In this document: positions 42,587 to 51,470 of the stretch, piece by piece
Numbering within the stretch: the first letter of the stretch is position 1
Layout: each line of letters begins with the position of its first letter
NCBI RefSeq assembly: GCF_003583365.1
Contig: NZ_QXED01000003.1
Location: 884,718-948,717 of the forward strand
From: Fibrisoma montanum
Lineage (GTDB): Bacteria > Bacteroidota > Bacteroidia > Cytophagales > Spirosomataceae
Direction of reading: 5' to 3'
DNA: 64,000 nt
The notes under the pieces: model-generated
What the model was told of the DNA's origin: nothing
Databases searched by the model: none
The model's input: the letters and a program-made list of their open reading frames with translations, nothing else
Program-made: the position numbers and the translations under genes

Positions 42587-43747
42587 CTATTGAATTCTCC
42601 CACCAACCGGTAACCCGCTCGGCACCTGGCTCGGAATAGACTTGTCGAAGCTGTTGTCGGTCAAAGCGTGCATGAATTCGATCAGGTCATTGCTGAGGGT
42701 TACGCGGGGGCGTAGCAGTGAATCCAGCTGGCTAACCGCCACATTTGGATTTAACTGTTCGCCGTCCCGAACGCGGTCGTAGAACGTCAGTACGTCGGCG
42801 AGGGACTGCTGTTTGCCATTGTGCATGTAAGGGGCCGTCAGGGCGATGTTGCGCAGCGTCGGCGTGCGGAACGCGTATTTGTTGTCTTTGCCCTTATCGG
42901 AGAAGCCCAGCTTGTCATTGTCGGCAACACCCAGTACGTGGGCTTTGTAATCGCTGAACATGGGCCCGCTGTGGCAGGTAGTACAGCCGTTTTGAATAAA
43001 CAGCACCATCCCCCGTTTCTGGGCTTCGGTCATGGCCGAGGCATCCCCGCGCCGATACCGATCGAACGGCGCATTATTGGTAACCAGCGTCCGCTCGAAA
43101 GCCGCTATGGCCTTCCCCAGGTTTTGCGCCGTGATGGCGGTATTCCCACCAAACACCGTCCTGAACGACTCGCGATACGTGGCAATGGCGCGTAGCCGGG
43201 CCAGCACACTATCGATGGCGGTTGCTTCGGTGAACACATCGCCCCGCATTTCTTCAAAGGCTGCAATCGGCAGCAGCGACTGCGCTTCCAGCGACGACGC
43301 CCGGAGGTCGTAGAACATCGGGGCCGTAACGGGATTATACGTACCGTGGGCGTCGATGCCGTTGAAGGCGACATTCAGCAGCGTGGGCGTATTGCGTTTG
43401 GTGAACGGAATTACGCCCGGTGAGCGAAACCGCCGGCTATTGCCCAGCCCCTCACCCCCAACGCCAATCGGCAGATCCAGGCCATCGCCGTAGCCGAGAT
43501 TCGGGTGGTGGCAGGTCGCGCAGGACACGTCTTTGTTGCCCGACAGAATCGGGTCATAGAACAGCGCCTTCCCCAGAGCAACCTTTTCGGGTGTGCGTGG
43601 ATTGTCGGCCGGATCGATCACCGTCGGGGGTAAGGCACCGATGGTTTCGTCGGGATTCACCTCCAGACCATTCGACTGGCAGGAGTAGACCGTCGTGCCA
43701 AACAGGACGATGCTGGCGAATAAAGCGAAGGTTTTTAGTGTTGTCAT
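42587..43747 (-). CDS. Di-haem cytochrome c peroxidase / MauG-family protein
   Basis: A 386-residue exported protein with two c-haem sites: CATCH at 76-80 and CTTCH at 255-259. Surrounding blocks are typical of the family (LGKALFYDPILSGNKDVSC, KRNTPTLLNVAFNG, AFRTPTLRNIALTAPYMHNGK). The N-terminus carries a signal with a possible lipobox (TTVYSC, C23). It would reduce peroxide or oxidise a partner protein in the periplasm. It lies 45 bases upstream of the TonB receptor and may be co-transcribed; whether it serves metal or haem uptake is inference. Confidence 0.92.
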   Translation of the reverse strand: MTTLKTFALFASIVLFGTTVYSCQSNGLEVNPDETIGALPPTVIDPADNPRTPEKVALGKALFYDPILSGNKDVSCATCHHPNLGYGDGLDLPIGVGGEGLGNSRRFRSPGVIPFTKRNTPTLLNVAFNGIDAHGTYNPVTAPMFYDLRASSLEAQSLLPIAAFEEMRGDVFTEATAIDSVLARLRAIATYRESFRTVFGGNTAITAQNLGKAIAAFERTLVTNNAPFDRYRRGDASAMTEAQKRGMVLFIQNGCTTCHSGPMFSDYKAHVLGVADNDKLGFSDKGKDNKYAFRTPTLRNIALTAPYMHNGKQQSLADVLTFYDRVRDGEQLNPNVAVSQLDSLLRPRVTLSNDLIEFMHALTDNSFDKSIPSQVPSGLPVGGRIQ

Positions 43748-43756
43748 GGCGTTGCA

Positions 43757-44290
43757 TCAAAGCGTGTAACCAAGGGATAAGGCGACGTTATCGCGAATGG
43801 GGAGCCGACCCCGTTCGGGCTTGACCAAGAGCCGGTTTTCGAGGCCAACGTGATACCGTGATTTGAATCGCCAGCCGAGGCCGACGGTCGCACTGGGCAG
43901 AACGTTGGTAAAGGTTTCGTCGATGGTGTAGTCCGTAAAGCGAACCCGCATCCGTTCGCTCCAGTATTGAGCGCCAACCCCAATCGACGCCGAGAAAGCC
44001 TTCCGGGCCTGATAGCGGTAGCCTGCGTTCAGCAGCGCAATGTTGGCCGTGAAGGCCGCTTTCTCGGAAAAGCGGGTGTAGCCGACCTGCGCAAAGAGTG
44101 CGCTTTTTGATGTCCGCAGCGGCTTACTAACCTCTGCCCGCAATCCGGCACCCAGGCCATACAGATTCGATTTGGGGAGTTGCGCATTCAGGACACCGTC
44201 GGCCCAGACCGTATAGCGAAGAGTTTGCTGAGCCGGCGCCGATTGGCTGACGGCTACGCTGATGAGGAGTACGAAGAGAAGCTTTTTCAT
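43757..44290 (-). CDS. Exported beta-barrel-like outer membrane protein
   Basis: A 177-residue protein with a signal peptide (about 1-20, ending APAQQ). The mature part alternates hydrophobic and polar residues in amphipathic strands (GLGAGLRAEVSK, ALFAQVGYTRFSEKAAFTANIALLNAGYRYQ, IGVGAQYWSERMRVRF, ATVGLGWRFKSRYHVGLENRLL) and ends in SLGYTL, as in small 8-strand barrels. It stops 9 bases upstream of the MauG start. Function unknown. Confidence 0.8.
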   Translation of the reverse strand: MKKLLFVLLISVAVSQSAPAQQTLRYTVWADGVLNAQLPKSNLYGLGAGLRAEVSKPLRTSKSALFAQVGYTRFSEKAAFTANIALLNAGYRYQARKAFSASIGVGAQYWSERMRVRFTDYTIDETFTNVLPSATVGLGWRFKSRYHVGLENRLLVKPERGRLPIRDNVALSLGYTL

Positions 44291-44381
44291 GGACTGGTGG
44301 CTTACAAAAGCATGAGTTGTACCAGGCAGCGCGTTTTTGACGCCTGCAAACGTTTATTCTCAGGAAAGCAATGGCTGGGTG

Positions 44382-45149
44382 TTAACCGTCTAGCCAGGCT
44401 TTGAACGCCGGGGCTTTTTCGCGGCTGACAAGCACCTCCTGGGCGGTTTCGGGCCGGAGTTCAACTTTCAGCTTGCCGTTGAAATACGTGTGAATCTTTT
44501 GAATAGCCGTCACCTGAGCGATGAACTGCCGGTTGAGCCGAAAAAACTGAAGGGGGTCAACCACGGCTTCGAGTTCTTCCAGGGTGTAATCGACCAGATA
44601 CTGCCGTCCGTCGCGACCAACCAGGCACGACAGTTCGTTGGCCGTGTAGAAATACGCAACCTGCTCCTGCGAAATGGGAATCAGTTGTTCACCGTTTTTA
44701 ACCAGAAACCGCGTCTTATGCGTCTTGCGCGTCATTTCCAGACTATCGAGCAGCGACTCAACCTTTTTCGCGTACGCCTGGGGCGAAAACTCCTGCTTCA
44801 ATTCCTGGTACTTCCTGATCGCGTCGGCCAGTTCGGGCAGCTTGATGGGTTTCAGCAGGTAATCGATGCTCTTTACGCGAAACGCCTTGATCGCATATTC
44901 ATCGTACGAGGTCGTGAAGATGATCGGGCTGTGCGCCGGAAACGACTCGAAAATCTGGAAGCTCAGTCCATCCGACAGCTGAATGTCGGAGAAGATCAGA
45001 TCAACCGGCTGCCCCATTCTGAACCACTGCTTCGCCGATTCTACGCTTTCGAGCACCCCCACAATCTCCACCCGCGGGTCCAGCTTCCGAATCAGCTTTT
45101 CGAGCCGTTCCGCTGCCGGGTATTCGTCTTCGATGATTAATGCTTTCAT
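44382..45149 (-). CDS. LytTR-family response regulator
   Basis: A 255-residue protein: receiver (1-120) with E7/D8, phospho-acceptor D55 (IFSDIQLSDGL), FTTSYDEYA and LLKPIKL, and a LytTR DNA-binding domain (about 150-255; FLVKNGEQLIPISQEQVAYFYTANE). The kinase at 45424-46455 lies upstream on the same strand but is separated by a 260-base repeat element, so the usual tight coupling of such pairs is broken here. The receptor/MauG/barrel genes downstream are plausible targets by location. Confidence 0.94.
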   Translation of the reverse strand: MKALIIEDEYPAAERLEKLIRKLDPRVEIVGVLESVESAKQWFRMGQPVDLIFSDIQLSDGLSFQIFESFPAHSPIIFTTSYDEYAIKAFRVKSIDYLLKPIKLPELADAIRKYQELKQEFSPQAYAKKVESLLDSLEMTRKTHKTRFLVKNGEQLIPISQEQVAYFYTANELSCLVGRDGRQYLVDYTLEELEAVVDPLQFFRLNRQFIAQVTAIQKIHTYFNGKLKVELRPETAQEVLVSREKAPAFKAWLDG

Positions 45150-45161
45150 GGGTCAAGGAGG

Positions 45162-45423
45162 AAAAGAGCGAAAGAGTGAATGAGTGAATGAGCGAAAGAA
45201 TTAATGAATGAGTGAATGAATTAGTGAATGAGCGAATGACCGGGCGGTGAAAGACTAGGACGCTCGGTGATGAAGTCTGCAACTATCAGATATATGAATG
45301 ATCGTAAATGGTAGTTTGGGGTTAGTACCCTGGATTGTGTTTCGCTCTTTCACTCTTTCATTCTTTCGCTCTTTCACCACCCGGCCGCCCGGTCATTCGC
45401 TCATTCGCTCATTCACTCTTTCG
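45162..45423. repeat. Octamer-array element with conserved core, copy B
   Basis: Left array 45162-45239 (GAGTGAAT/GAGCGAAT/GAATTAGT words), central core about 45271-45350 matching the core at 38385-38460 (one run of more than 30 identical bases), and a right array about 45341-45423 of CTCATTCA/CTCTTTCA type words. An additional inverted pair GACCGGGCGGTGAAAG / CTTTCACC...CGCCCGGTC lies in the arms. It starts 13 bases before the ATG of the LytTR gene and touches the stop codon of the kinase gene. Confidence 0.88.
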
Positions 45424-46455
45424 CTAATTTAAAAGAAGTGGGATTTTTACCGTGAACAGGCCTCCGCTTCGGATTACCTCCACCTGCCGGTCGGTCAGCA
45501 GACTGTAGCGGTTGATGATGTTTTGCAGCCCAACGCGTGTCGATTTTTCGAGGATTGTCTTCTCCTGAATGTTGTTCTCCACCACCAGGTACTGATCGCC
45601 TTCCTGCTGAATCCTGATCTTTAAGGGATTTTCCTTCGAGACGACGTTGTGCTTGATCGCGTTTTCAATGAGCATTTGCAGACTCAGGGGCGTTACGTAC
45701 TGGCGATACGCATCCGGCGACAGGTTCTTTACTACCTGCAGGTTATCCCGGAACCGAATCTTGTTGAGGTAGATGTACGCATCCAGGAAACCGATTTCCT
45801 CCTCCAGCGGTACCGTGTTCTTGCTGCGGCTAACCAGAACGTAGCGGTACACATCCGACAGGCGTTCGAGGTATTGCTGCGCGTTCACGTTTTCGTCGTC
45901 GATCAGGGCGGCCAGCGTATTGAGGCTGTTGAACAGGAAGTGCGGGTCGAGCTGGTTCTTCAGCACCTCCAGCTGCGATTGTACACTCTCACGGGCCAGG
46001 GCTTCGGTTTTGCGGACGTTCGCCTTCCAGGCCTCGAAAAAATACACAGCTTCGTAGACCAGATACACCACCACCGTTGGAATCAGACTCGTGCGAAAGC
46101 CGGTAAACGGATCGATCTCTTTGCCAAAAATTGCTTTGCACACCACTTCGTCCAGCAGATACGTAGCCACGAAGGTGTAGACCAGGGCCAGCGCTCCTTC
46201 GCCCAGGAGCCGTTTAGTGGTCTGGTTATAGTTGGGAAACGCACGGCGCATATAGATCATAATCAATCGGTTACCTTCCCACACTAGCAGCGTTGTACAG
46301 ATCCCGACGATCAGGTGCATCCAGATTGTTGGCGCAAACTCCCGAAACTCGTCGGCGTGCAGGAGAGCCGGAACCAGGAAGCCGAACAGCGGGATACCGA
46401 TCAATCGTAACGTCAGGTCGTTCAGTGTATAGGGCTTTGCGTCCGTTGTGTCCAT
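45424..46455 (-). CDS. LytS-type sensor histidine kinase
   Basis: A 343-residue kinase from ATG 46455, with a GTG 27 bases upstream as a weaker alternative. It has four hydrophobic helices (about 10-150), then QSQLEVLKNQLDPHFLFNSLNTLAAL with the active His in PHFLFN, LQMLIENAIKHNVV and TRVGLQNIINRYSLL in the ATPase domain. It pairs with the LytTR regulator downstream, from which it is separated by a repeat element that begins at its stop codon. Same architecture as the kinase at 16719. Confidence 0.9.
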   Translation of the reverse strand: MDTTDAKPYTLNDLTLRLIGIPLFGFLVPALLHADEFREFAPTIWMHLIVGICTTLLVWEGNRLIMIYMRRAFPNYNQTTKRLLGEGALALVYTFVATYLLDEVVCKAIFGKEIDPFTGFRTSLIPTVVVYLVYEAVYFFEAWKANVRKTEALARESVQSQLEVLKNQLDPHFLFNSLNTLAALIDDENVNAQQYLERLSDVYRYVLVSRSKNTVPLEEEIGFLDAYIYLNKIRFRDNLQVVKNLSPDAYRQYVTPLSLQMLIENAIKHNVVSKENPLKIRIQQEGDQYLVVENNIQEKTILEKSTRVGLQNIINRYSLLTDRQVEVIRSGGLFTVKIPLLLN

Positions 46456-46491
46456 GAGATAACTGGCTCGATATGAAGGCACTGTAAGTTA

Positions 46492-47175
46492 CTACTTTTT
46501 ACGAAGCCCAAAGGTATACCCAATGGTTACGTTTGCCAGCAGGCCGCCCGTTCCAGGAAATCCCTGCGAAGCAGCCTTGTAGGTTTCGGTACGCTCCGTC
46601 ACCCGGTTGGCATAGGTCAGCTTGTTATTGTCCAGCGAACTCCAGACGTTCGGCCAGTAGCGTACGCTCGGCATCACCAGAATACCGGCCAGGGCGTTGT
46701 CCTGCCTGCGGAAGGGATAGTAGCGGTAATAAGCACCCAGGCCAAGCGTTACGGTCCGGTACGACGTAACGCGGTTGGCGGCCACCTGCGGCTGTCCATC
46801 GTAATAGACCTCATACATGTGCAGTTTCGGCTCAAAACGAAGGTCGAACGTTGGCGTGATGCGGTAACCAACCCCGATGCCCAGGGTTGAGGTGAGCTTT
46901 TCGGAGAGTTTCTGATCCTGGGCAACTGGCGAAGCCGACTGCCCGCTCAACGTAATGTTGAAGCCGTGGGAGTAGTCGAACACCAGGCGATTGGTCGTGT
47001 ATTCGGCCTGTACGTTGAAGCCACCGAGCAGCAGCTGGCTAACCCCTCCGCCCAGCGTAAAACGATTTGAGTACGGAAAGGACTTTGAGCGAACCGGCTG
47101 GTCCTGAGCAGAAACGGAAGTTGCAATTCCAAGGATGGCCACCAGGGCAAAGAAGGTAATCGTTGACGCTTTCAT
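46492..47175 (-). CDS. Exported outer-membrane beta-barrel protein
   Basis: A 227-residue protein with a signal peptide (about 1-23, ending SVSAQ). Amphipathic strands fill the mature part (NRFTLGGGVSQLLLGGFNVQAEYTTNRLVFDY, TLGIGVGYRITPTFDLRFEPKLHMYEVYYD, TVTLGLGAYYRYYPFRRQ) and the end GLLANVTIGYTFGLRKK gives a near-terminal aromatic. It resembles porin-like or OmpW/OprB-type small barrels of Bacteroidota. It lies 36 bases upstream of the kinase start, so it may be in the same transcript. Function unknown. Confidence 0.82.
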   Translation of the reverse strand: MKASTITFFALVAILGIATSVSAQDQPVRSKSFPYSNRFTLGGGVSQLLLGGFNVQAEYTTNRLVFDYSHGFNITLSGQSASPVAQDQKLSEKLTSTLGIGVGYRITPTFDLRFEPKLHMYEVYYDGQPQVAANRVTSYRTVTLGLGAYYRYYPFRRQDNALAGILVMPSVRYWPNVWSSLDNNKLTYANRVTERTETYKAASQGFPGTGGLLANVTIGYTFGLRKK

Positions 47176-47627
47176 GGCTTGTCTTATTTTTTGGTTGACG
47201 ATCTGTTCTTGTCGCGTTGACGAATCAAAATTGGCGACGACAGATACGTTTCGAAAGCGGGTTGAGGGTCAACCGTCGGAATACCGGGGGCGAAGCGTTT
47301 GAGAAGACGGGGCGAACTGAATGGGGATTTCTGTCCAACCAGGTTCATTAACCGGCCGGGGGGCTGAACCTGTTCAGGTTGCCAACCAGACCACACGCTG
47401 CCTGCGCAACCACCGAACCCGTTGCCGTGCAGGTGACGAAGAACCGTTCAGCAGACTGGACAACTACCGACAAGGGCACAAAAAAACCCAGCCTTGGGAG
47501 CTGGGTTTTGCGAACAGAACACCTTTAAAACGCCCCCCGGCCTACTTTATTGTGTGCCCTGATAGAGAAGCCGGCTTATTTTTCACTTTTTTTCTGTGAA
47601 GACGTAGACAACCCGGTAGCCACCGGC
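47176..47627. other. Intergenic region of about 450 bases
   Basis: It contains the terminator at 47480-47509 and the promoter region of the barrel gene at 47175. The part from about 47210 to 47430 has no credible coding frame on either strand. I see no repeat or tRNA. Confidence 0.4.
47480..47509 (-). terminator. Rho-independent terminator
   Basis: Stem CCCAGC/GCTGGG with a 7-base loop, flanked by A7 on the left and T4 on the right. Read on the minus strand it ends in a long T-run and lies about 120 bases past the stop of the 47628 gene. Confidence 0.75.
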
Positions 47628-48722
47628 TCAACGTGTTTGCTGTTTATGGGTCTGTAGCCAACCGTCGATGACTTGCGCAATGGTGAACCGTACGCCTTTG
47701 AATCGTTCGGGAGGTGTCGTTTCCAGCGCTTGTCTGAGTCGGTACACATTCGGGTAAAAATCAACCCCGGTCCCCTGAAACTGGTAATCGATTGCCCGAA
47801 GCACCTGCTCAATGCCGTACATGTCGAAGCTCCAGTTTTGCAGGTTGTTGCTGTCCCGGATGTCGGCGGCAATTGTCGAAGCCAGAGGTAGCAGGCTCTT
47901 ATTAAGCGCCCGGGCAAACGCTTCCTTCTGCGTCACGGCATTACCATCCAGAAAATAATATACCTCACGGGCCGTGTGCTCGTGCTCAAGCAGGGCCAGA
48001 ATCTTGGCTTCCCAATCAGAATGCGCCCTGATCTTTTTGATAGCTGCCTGGCGAATATCTTCATCCTGAAACCGGTTGGCGTAGCCCAGTAGAAACATGA
48101 TCGGGTTACTGGGCGTTTGTGAGGCTAAATAGTCCAGGTTTTGCTGGTGCCATCTGTCCCGCTGCTGCTGCCTGTGTTCCAGATCAGCCCGGGCGCTGGC
48201 GGCTGAGTCCCGCACGTAGCCCACCAATAATCCCCCGCAATAGAGGCCGCTGAGCAACAACCCTCCCCAAAAAGGCGCTCTGATCAACGTACTGGAAAGG
48301 CTCGACTGCCAATCAGTATTCAGAGACAGCAGACAACCCACCAGCCAGAGCAGCGGTATCCATATCTGACCGTGCCAGGTGGCTACGATGCGTAAAAAAT
48401 AAGGATACGTCAGATCAGTATTACTGTGCCATTCCCACTTGAATACGGCACAGAAAAAGGTGGTTATGGTTATAAATAGCCAGGTTGACAGCACCACCGC
48501 CGATCGCCCGGAAGTGCCGCTGGCCACCCAATGAAAATTTCCTTTGATGAGTAACGTAAGGGTCAAGGCCAGCGCACTGATAGCAAAGCCAAGTCCGAAG
48601 AAAGCCAGACCAAGCCCGTAGCCCATGGCATTCTCGCCGACCAGCGTGGGTTTGGAAGCAGTAAACAGGGCCATTCCAAGCCAGAAAATCAGGGTGATTA
48701 GAAAGAAAATAAATCCGAGCAT
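47628..48722 (-). CDS. Multi-helix membrane protein, unknown function
   Basis: A 364-residue protein from ATG 48722. The first half has five or so membrane helices (MLGFIFFLITLIFWLGMALFTA, GYGLGLAFFGLGFAISALALTLTLLI, STWLFITITTFFCAVF, IWIPLLWLVGCLL, APFWGGLLLSGLYCGGLLVG). The second half (about 190-364) is soluble and helical, with repeat-like segments (EAKILALLEHEHTAREVYYFLDGNAVTQKEAFARALNKSLLPLAST) suggestive of HEAT-like helices. There is no enzymatic motif. I do not recognise the family. It has its own terminator and appears monocistronic. Confidence 0.75.
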   Translation of the reverse strand: MLGFIFFLITLIFWLGMALFTASKPTLVGENAMGYGLGLAFFGLGFAISALALTLTLLIKGNFHWVASGTSGRSAVVLSTWLFITITTFFCAVFKWEWHSNTDLTYPYFLRIVATWHGQIWIPLLWLVGCLLSLNTDWQSSLSSTLIRAPFWGGLLLSGLYCGGLLVGYVRDSAASARADLEHRQQQRDRWHQQNLDYLASQTPSNPIMFLLGYANRFQDEDIRQAAIKKIRAHSDWEAKILALLEHEHTAREVYYFLDGNAVTQKEAFARALNKSLLPLASTIAADIRDSNNLQNWSFDMYGIEQVLRAIDYQFQGTGVDFYPNVYRLRQALETTPPERFKGVRFTIAQVIDGWLQTHKQQTR

Positions 48723-49169
48723 GATGGTGTCCAGTAATTCATGCCCAAAGGTGATACCGCAATGGGTGGGCACCAACTAAATCAGCCTGGCTGACGCAGA
48801 ACGCTCCATGAACCGTAGCCAATACGTTCTTAGCCGTTGGCACACCGGATCGAGGGCCATAAGCTTTCGCCGTTCGGGAGCAGCCGCCATTGTATTAGCT
48901 GGTATTCAGACCTTAACGGATAAAAAAACAAACCCGGCCTCAAACTGGACCGGGTGTTTCAACCTTCTCTATTATGAACAGTTTTTACTCTCAAGTACGA
49001 TGGTACTAATGGAATTATGATTTTAAGTTACGGTGGTCAATAGTCTTTCGTCGAAATGAATTATCGGTGGATACGTCATTTTCTTTAGACAAAGATCACC
49101 CGACCGGGTTAAATCGAAATTAGTCAGGAATTAAGTGTTGATTAAGATCAGACTTCTCCGTCTTTCGGC
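48723..49169. other. Intergenic region of about 450 bases
   Basis: No gene I can support. A weak hairpin AACCCGG...CCGGGTGTT lies near 48928-48957 next to an A-run. A 70-codon frame on the plus strand here has no features of a protein. The segment 49020-49140 is AT-rich and probably untranslated downstream sequence of the GNAT gene. Confidence 0.4.
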
Positions 49170-49760
49170 TCATCTGTGCGGCAAATCATCCAGGGTGAGC
49201 ACCATATCGTAGTTGTCGATATCGCCCCGCCAGAACGAGCCAACCGGCATGAATCCGAATTTGGTGTAGAAATTAACCGCTTTCTGATTTCGCTTCTGCA
49301 CCCCGCCCCAGAGTACAACCTGGGACTTACCCAGGCTCCTGCCGGTCTCAAGCAGGTGTTCCAGCATTAGGCTGCCCAGCTTCCGGCTCTGATACACATC
49401 CGCCACCGACGGCGCTACCGTACCGGCTTTGTCAAGCTGAATTGGGTACTTAACGGCCTGAAGACGCGCCAGATCATCGGGCAAAACACCCAGGAGAAGC
49501 AGCATATAAGCTACCACGTCGCCGGTTTGCCGACTGGCTATCAAGCGGAGCGTGTGCGTCGGATCAAGGGTATCGCAGATCAGCTGCGCCGTCGCTTCGT
49601 CGAACGGATGCGGTCCGAAGTAGCTTTTCGACTGCTCCGAAAGGCCGGACAGGTAGTTGTAGAGCGTAGCCGCGTCGGTTGGCTGCAACAAACGGATCGT
49701 TAGCACTTCGCCATCGGGGAGAGTGATTGGCCGGGGAAACAAGGTAGCTGGCTCAGGCAT
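49170..49760 (-). CDS. GNAT-family N-acetyltransferase
   Basis: A 196-residue acetyltransferase from ATG 49760. GNAT features: LPDGEVLTIRLLQPTDAATLYNYLSGLSEQSKSYFG at the start, GDVVAYMLLLLG in the middle, acetyl-CoA loop region SVADVYQSRKLGSLMLEHLLETGRSLGKSQVVLWGGVQKRNQKAVNFYTKFGFMPVG. The acceptor is unknown. A GTG 51 bases upstream is an alternative start with a hydrophobic, unlikely N-terminus. Monocistronic. Confidence 0.88.
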   Translation of the reverse strand: MPEPATLFPRPITLPDGEVLTIRLLQPTDAATLYNYLSGLSEQSKSYFGPHPFDEATAQLICDTLDPTHTLRLIASRQTGDVVAYMLLLLGVLPDDLARLQAVKYPIQLDKAGTVAPSVADVYQSRKLGSLMLEHLLETGRSLGKSQVVLWGGVQKRNQKAVNFYTKFGFMPVGSFWRGDIDNYDMVLTLDDLPHR

Positions 49761-49835
49761 GGGAATGAACAGACTAGTTGCTGCAAAATAAGCGTTTGGA
49801 AAGATAGCCACCGCCCCCGTGTAGGCAACTTCAGT

Positions 49836-49869
49836 CCAACCCGCCCGATACCCATAGCGGGCGGGTTGG
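49836..49869. terminator. GC-rich hairpin downstream of the SDR gene
   Basis: A perfect 12-bp stem CCAACCCGCCCG / CGGGCGGGTTGG with a 10-base loop, 14 bases past the SDR stop (49884, minus strand). No long T-run follows. Confidence 0.6.
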
Positions 49870-49883
49870 TACAGAACACTGGG

Positions 49884-50699
49884 CTATTTCATCTGGCTCA
49901 GCACCAGCCGGTCGAAGGCCTGATCGGGCAACAGCTTGCGCGCGGTCAGTATCAAGGATGCGCCGGCACCGGCTGCGTACCGCGTTTTGGGCGTTTTCGC
50001 CCTGATCGCTTTAGCAATGATCTGAGCGATCACCTCCGGCTCCGAACCCCGGTCATCGGCCGCTTTCAGCAATCGGACGTGCTTCTCGACCAGGTTTTTA
50101 TACGCCGTAGCGCCTGAAACGTTCAGAAGATTCGTTCGGGCAATGCCGTTCCATTCCGTTTTGATCGCACCGGGCTGAACAACTACGACCTCAATGCCAA
50201 ACTGCCGGAGTTCCATCCGTAAGCTGTCGCTGAAGCCTTCCAGGGCGAACTTGGTTGCGTGGTACCACGCCCCGTGCGGCTCCCCTATTCGCCCCCCGAT
50301 GGACGAAATGTTGATGATCCGGCCCGACCGTTGGGCGCGCATAGCGGGCAGTACAAGCTGCACCAGTCGGGCTAATCCGAACACATTTACCTCAAACTGG
50401 TACTTAGCCTCCGCAATGGGCACATCTTCTACGGCTCCGTAAGACCCGTAGCCTGCATTGTTGACCAGCACATCGATGGCCCCCGCTTCCTGCCCGATTG
50501 CCTTCATAACAGCCACCATCGATTCCTCGTTGGTTACGTCCATAGCCATAACCCGAATTCCGGCCTGTTCGAGGTCTTTCATTTTTTCGAGCTGCCGGGC
50601 CGTGGCATATACCCGGTATCCGGTTTCGTTCAACAGCAGGGCCGCAGCCTTGCCGATTCCACTGGACGCACCAGTGATCAGGACAGTTTTGTTTTTCAT
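49884..50699 (-). CDS. SDR-family oxidoreductase
   Basis: A 271-residue classical short-chain dehydrogenase: TGASSGIGKAAALLL near 7, DVLVNNAGYGSYG near 76, NISSIGG with the catalytic Ser, and YHATKFALEG with Tyr-x-x-x-Lys near 150. Substrate unknown. It lies 43 bases downstream of a TetR-family gene on the same strand, and both are preceded by an identical 19-base motif, so it is very probably controlled by that repressor. Confidence 0.9.
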   Translation of the reverse strand: MKNKTVLITGASSGIGKAAALLLNETGYRVYATARQLEKMKDLEQAGIRVMAMDVTNEESMVAVMKAIGQEAGAIDVLVNNAGYGSYGAVEDVPIAEAKYQFEVNVFGLARLVQLVLPAMRAQRSGRIINISSIGGRIGEPHGAWYHATKFALEGFSDSLRMELRQFGIEVVVVQPGAIKTEWNGIARTNLLNVSGATAYKNLVEKHVRLLKAADDRGSEPEVIAQIIAKAIRAKTPKTRYAAGAGASLILTARKLLPDQAFDRLVLSQMK

Positions 50700-50707
50700 C
50701 GTATTTA

Positions 50708-50726
50708 GATTGACTAATCACTCTAT
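50708..50726. promoter_or_regulatory. Putative TetR operator upstream of the SDR gene
   Basis: GATTGACTAATCACTCTAT, identical over 19 bases to 51310-51328 before the TetR gene. It contains the inverted pair GATT...AATC. It sits 9 bases upstream of the SDR ATG (minus strand). Confidence 0.65.
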
Positions 50727-50742
50727 TATGTTGGTAAATTTT

Positions 50743-51306
50743 TTATGCCTTCAGCATGTGCCAAACCAGGTCGGCTGCCTGCTGAATCACTTGTTTTTGG
50801 TCAGCTTCTGTCTGTTCATTCGCCGTCAGGAATTGATAAACGCCGAACACCTGACTGGAGAGGAGGGTATATATCAATTCAACTGACATCGGTTTAAGCG
50901 CTCCTTCGGCCAACCCACGCTCAATCAGCTGCCGATGACTACGTGTTTGCTCCATGATTACGTCGGCCGGCACTTGTTCGTAGTGCGGAGAGACGTGCAC
51001 TTGCTGGATGTAAAAAAACGCCTGCGAGTTATCAACCGCCCAGTATAAAGACTTTATAAACAACCGCTTAAAGACCAGTTCAAACTTTTCTTCCGGATTC
51101 ATATCGGCCGACAGGTACTGGCTGATATCGTTCTTGATCTTGTTGTACAAGGCAATGATCAGTTCTTCTTTTGTCTTGAAATAATGAAACAGCGTTCCAT
51201 TTGACACCCCTGCTTCCTGCGCAATCCGACTGGTTGGCGTTCCGTGAAAGCCATACTGCGCAAACAAGGCCAAAGCCGCCCGATAGATCTGTTCCTGCTT
51301 TTCCAT
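50743..51306 (-). CDS. TetR/AcrR-family regulator
   Basis: A 187-residue regulator: N-terminal TetR helix-turn-helix (about 5-55; IYRAALALFAQYGFHGTPTSRIAQEAGVSNGTLFHYFKTKEELI) and a helical ligand-binding domain. It precedes the SDR gene in the same direction. An identical 19-base motif stands before both, consistent with autorepression and repression of the SDR gene. Ligand unknown. Confidence 0.92.
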   Translation of the reverse strand: MEKQEQIYRAALALFAQYGFHGTPTSRIAQEAGVSNGTLFHYFKTKEELIIALYNKIKNDISQYLSADMNPEEKFELVFKRLFIKSLYWAVDNSQAFFYIQQVHVSPHYEQVPADVIMEQTRSHRQLIERGLAEGALKPMSVELIYTLLSSQVFGVYQFLTANEQTEADQKQVIQQAADLVWHMLKA

Positions 51307-51309
51307 ATT

Positions 51310-51328
51310 GATTGACTAATCACTCTAT
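51310..51328. promoter_or_regulatory. Putative TetR operator upstream of its own gene
   Basis: The same 19-base sequence as 50708-50726, ending 3 bases upstream of the TetR ATG (minus strand). Its position would block transcription or translation initiation. Confidence 0.65.
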
Positions 51329-51470
51329 ATACAGCAGACTCGTCAGAATGGTTCATGCATAATCCTGAACGCACTATTTTAATCCATCCTTTTTTCTTAC
51401 CTTCCCCTACTCTAACATTCACCATACCTTATCCATAGCTTTGCACGCACTCTATGGAATCCCTACATTC

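Noticed and set aside
48808..49020. 70-codon plus-strand frame
   Set aside because: Low-complexity translation across a hairpin and A-run, with no domain or conserved character visible.
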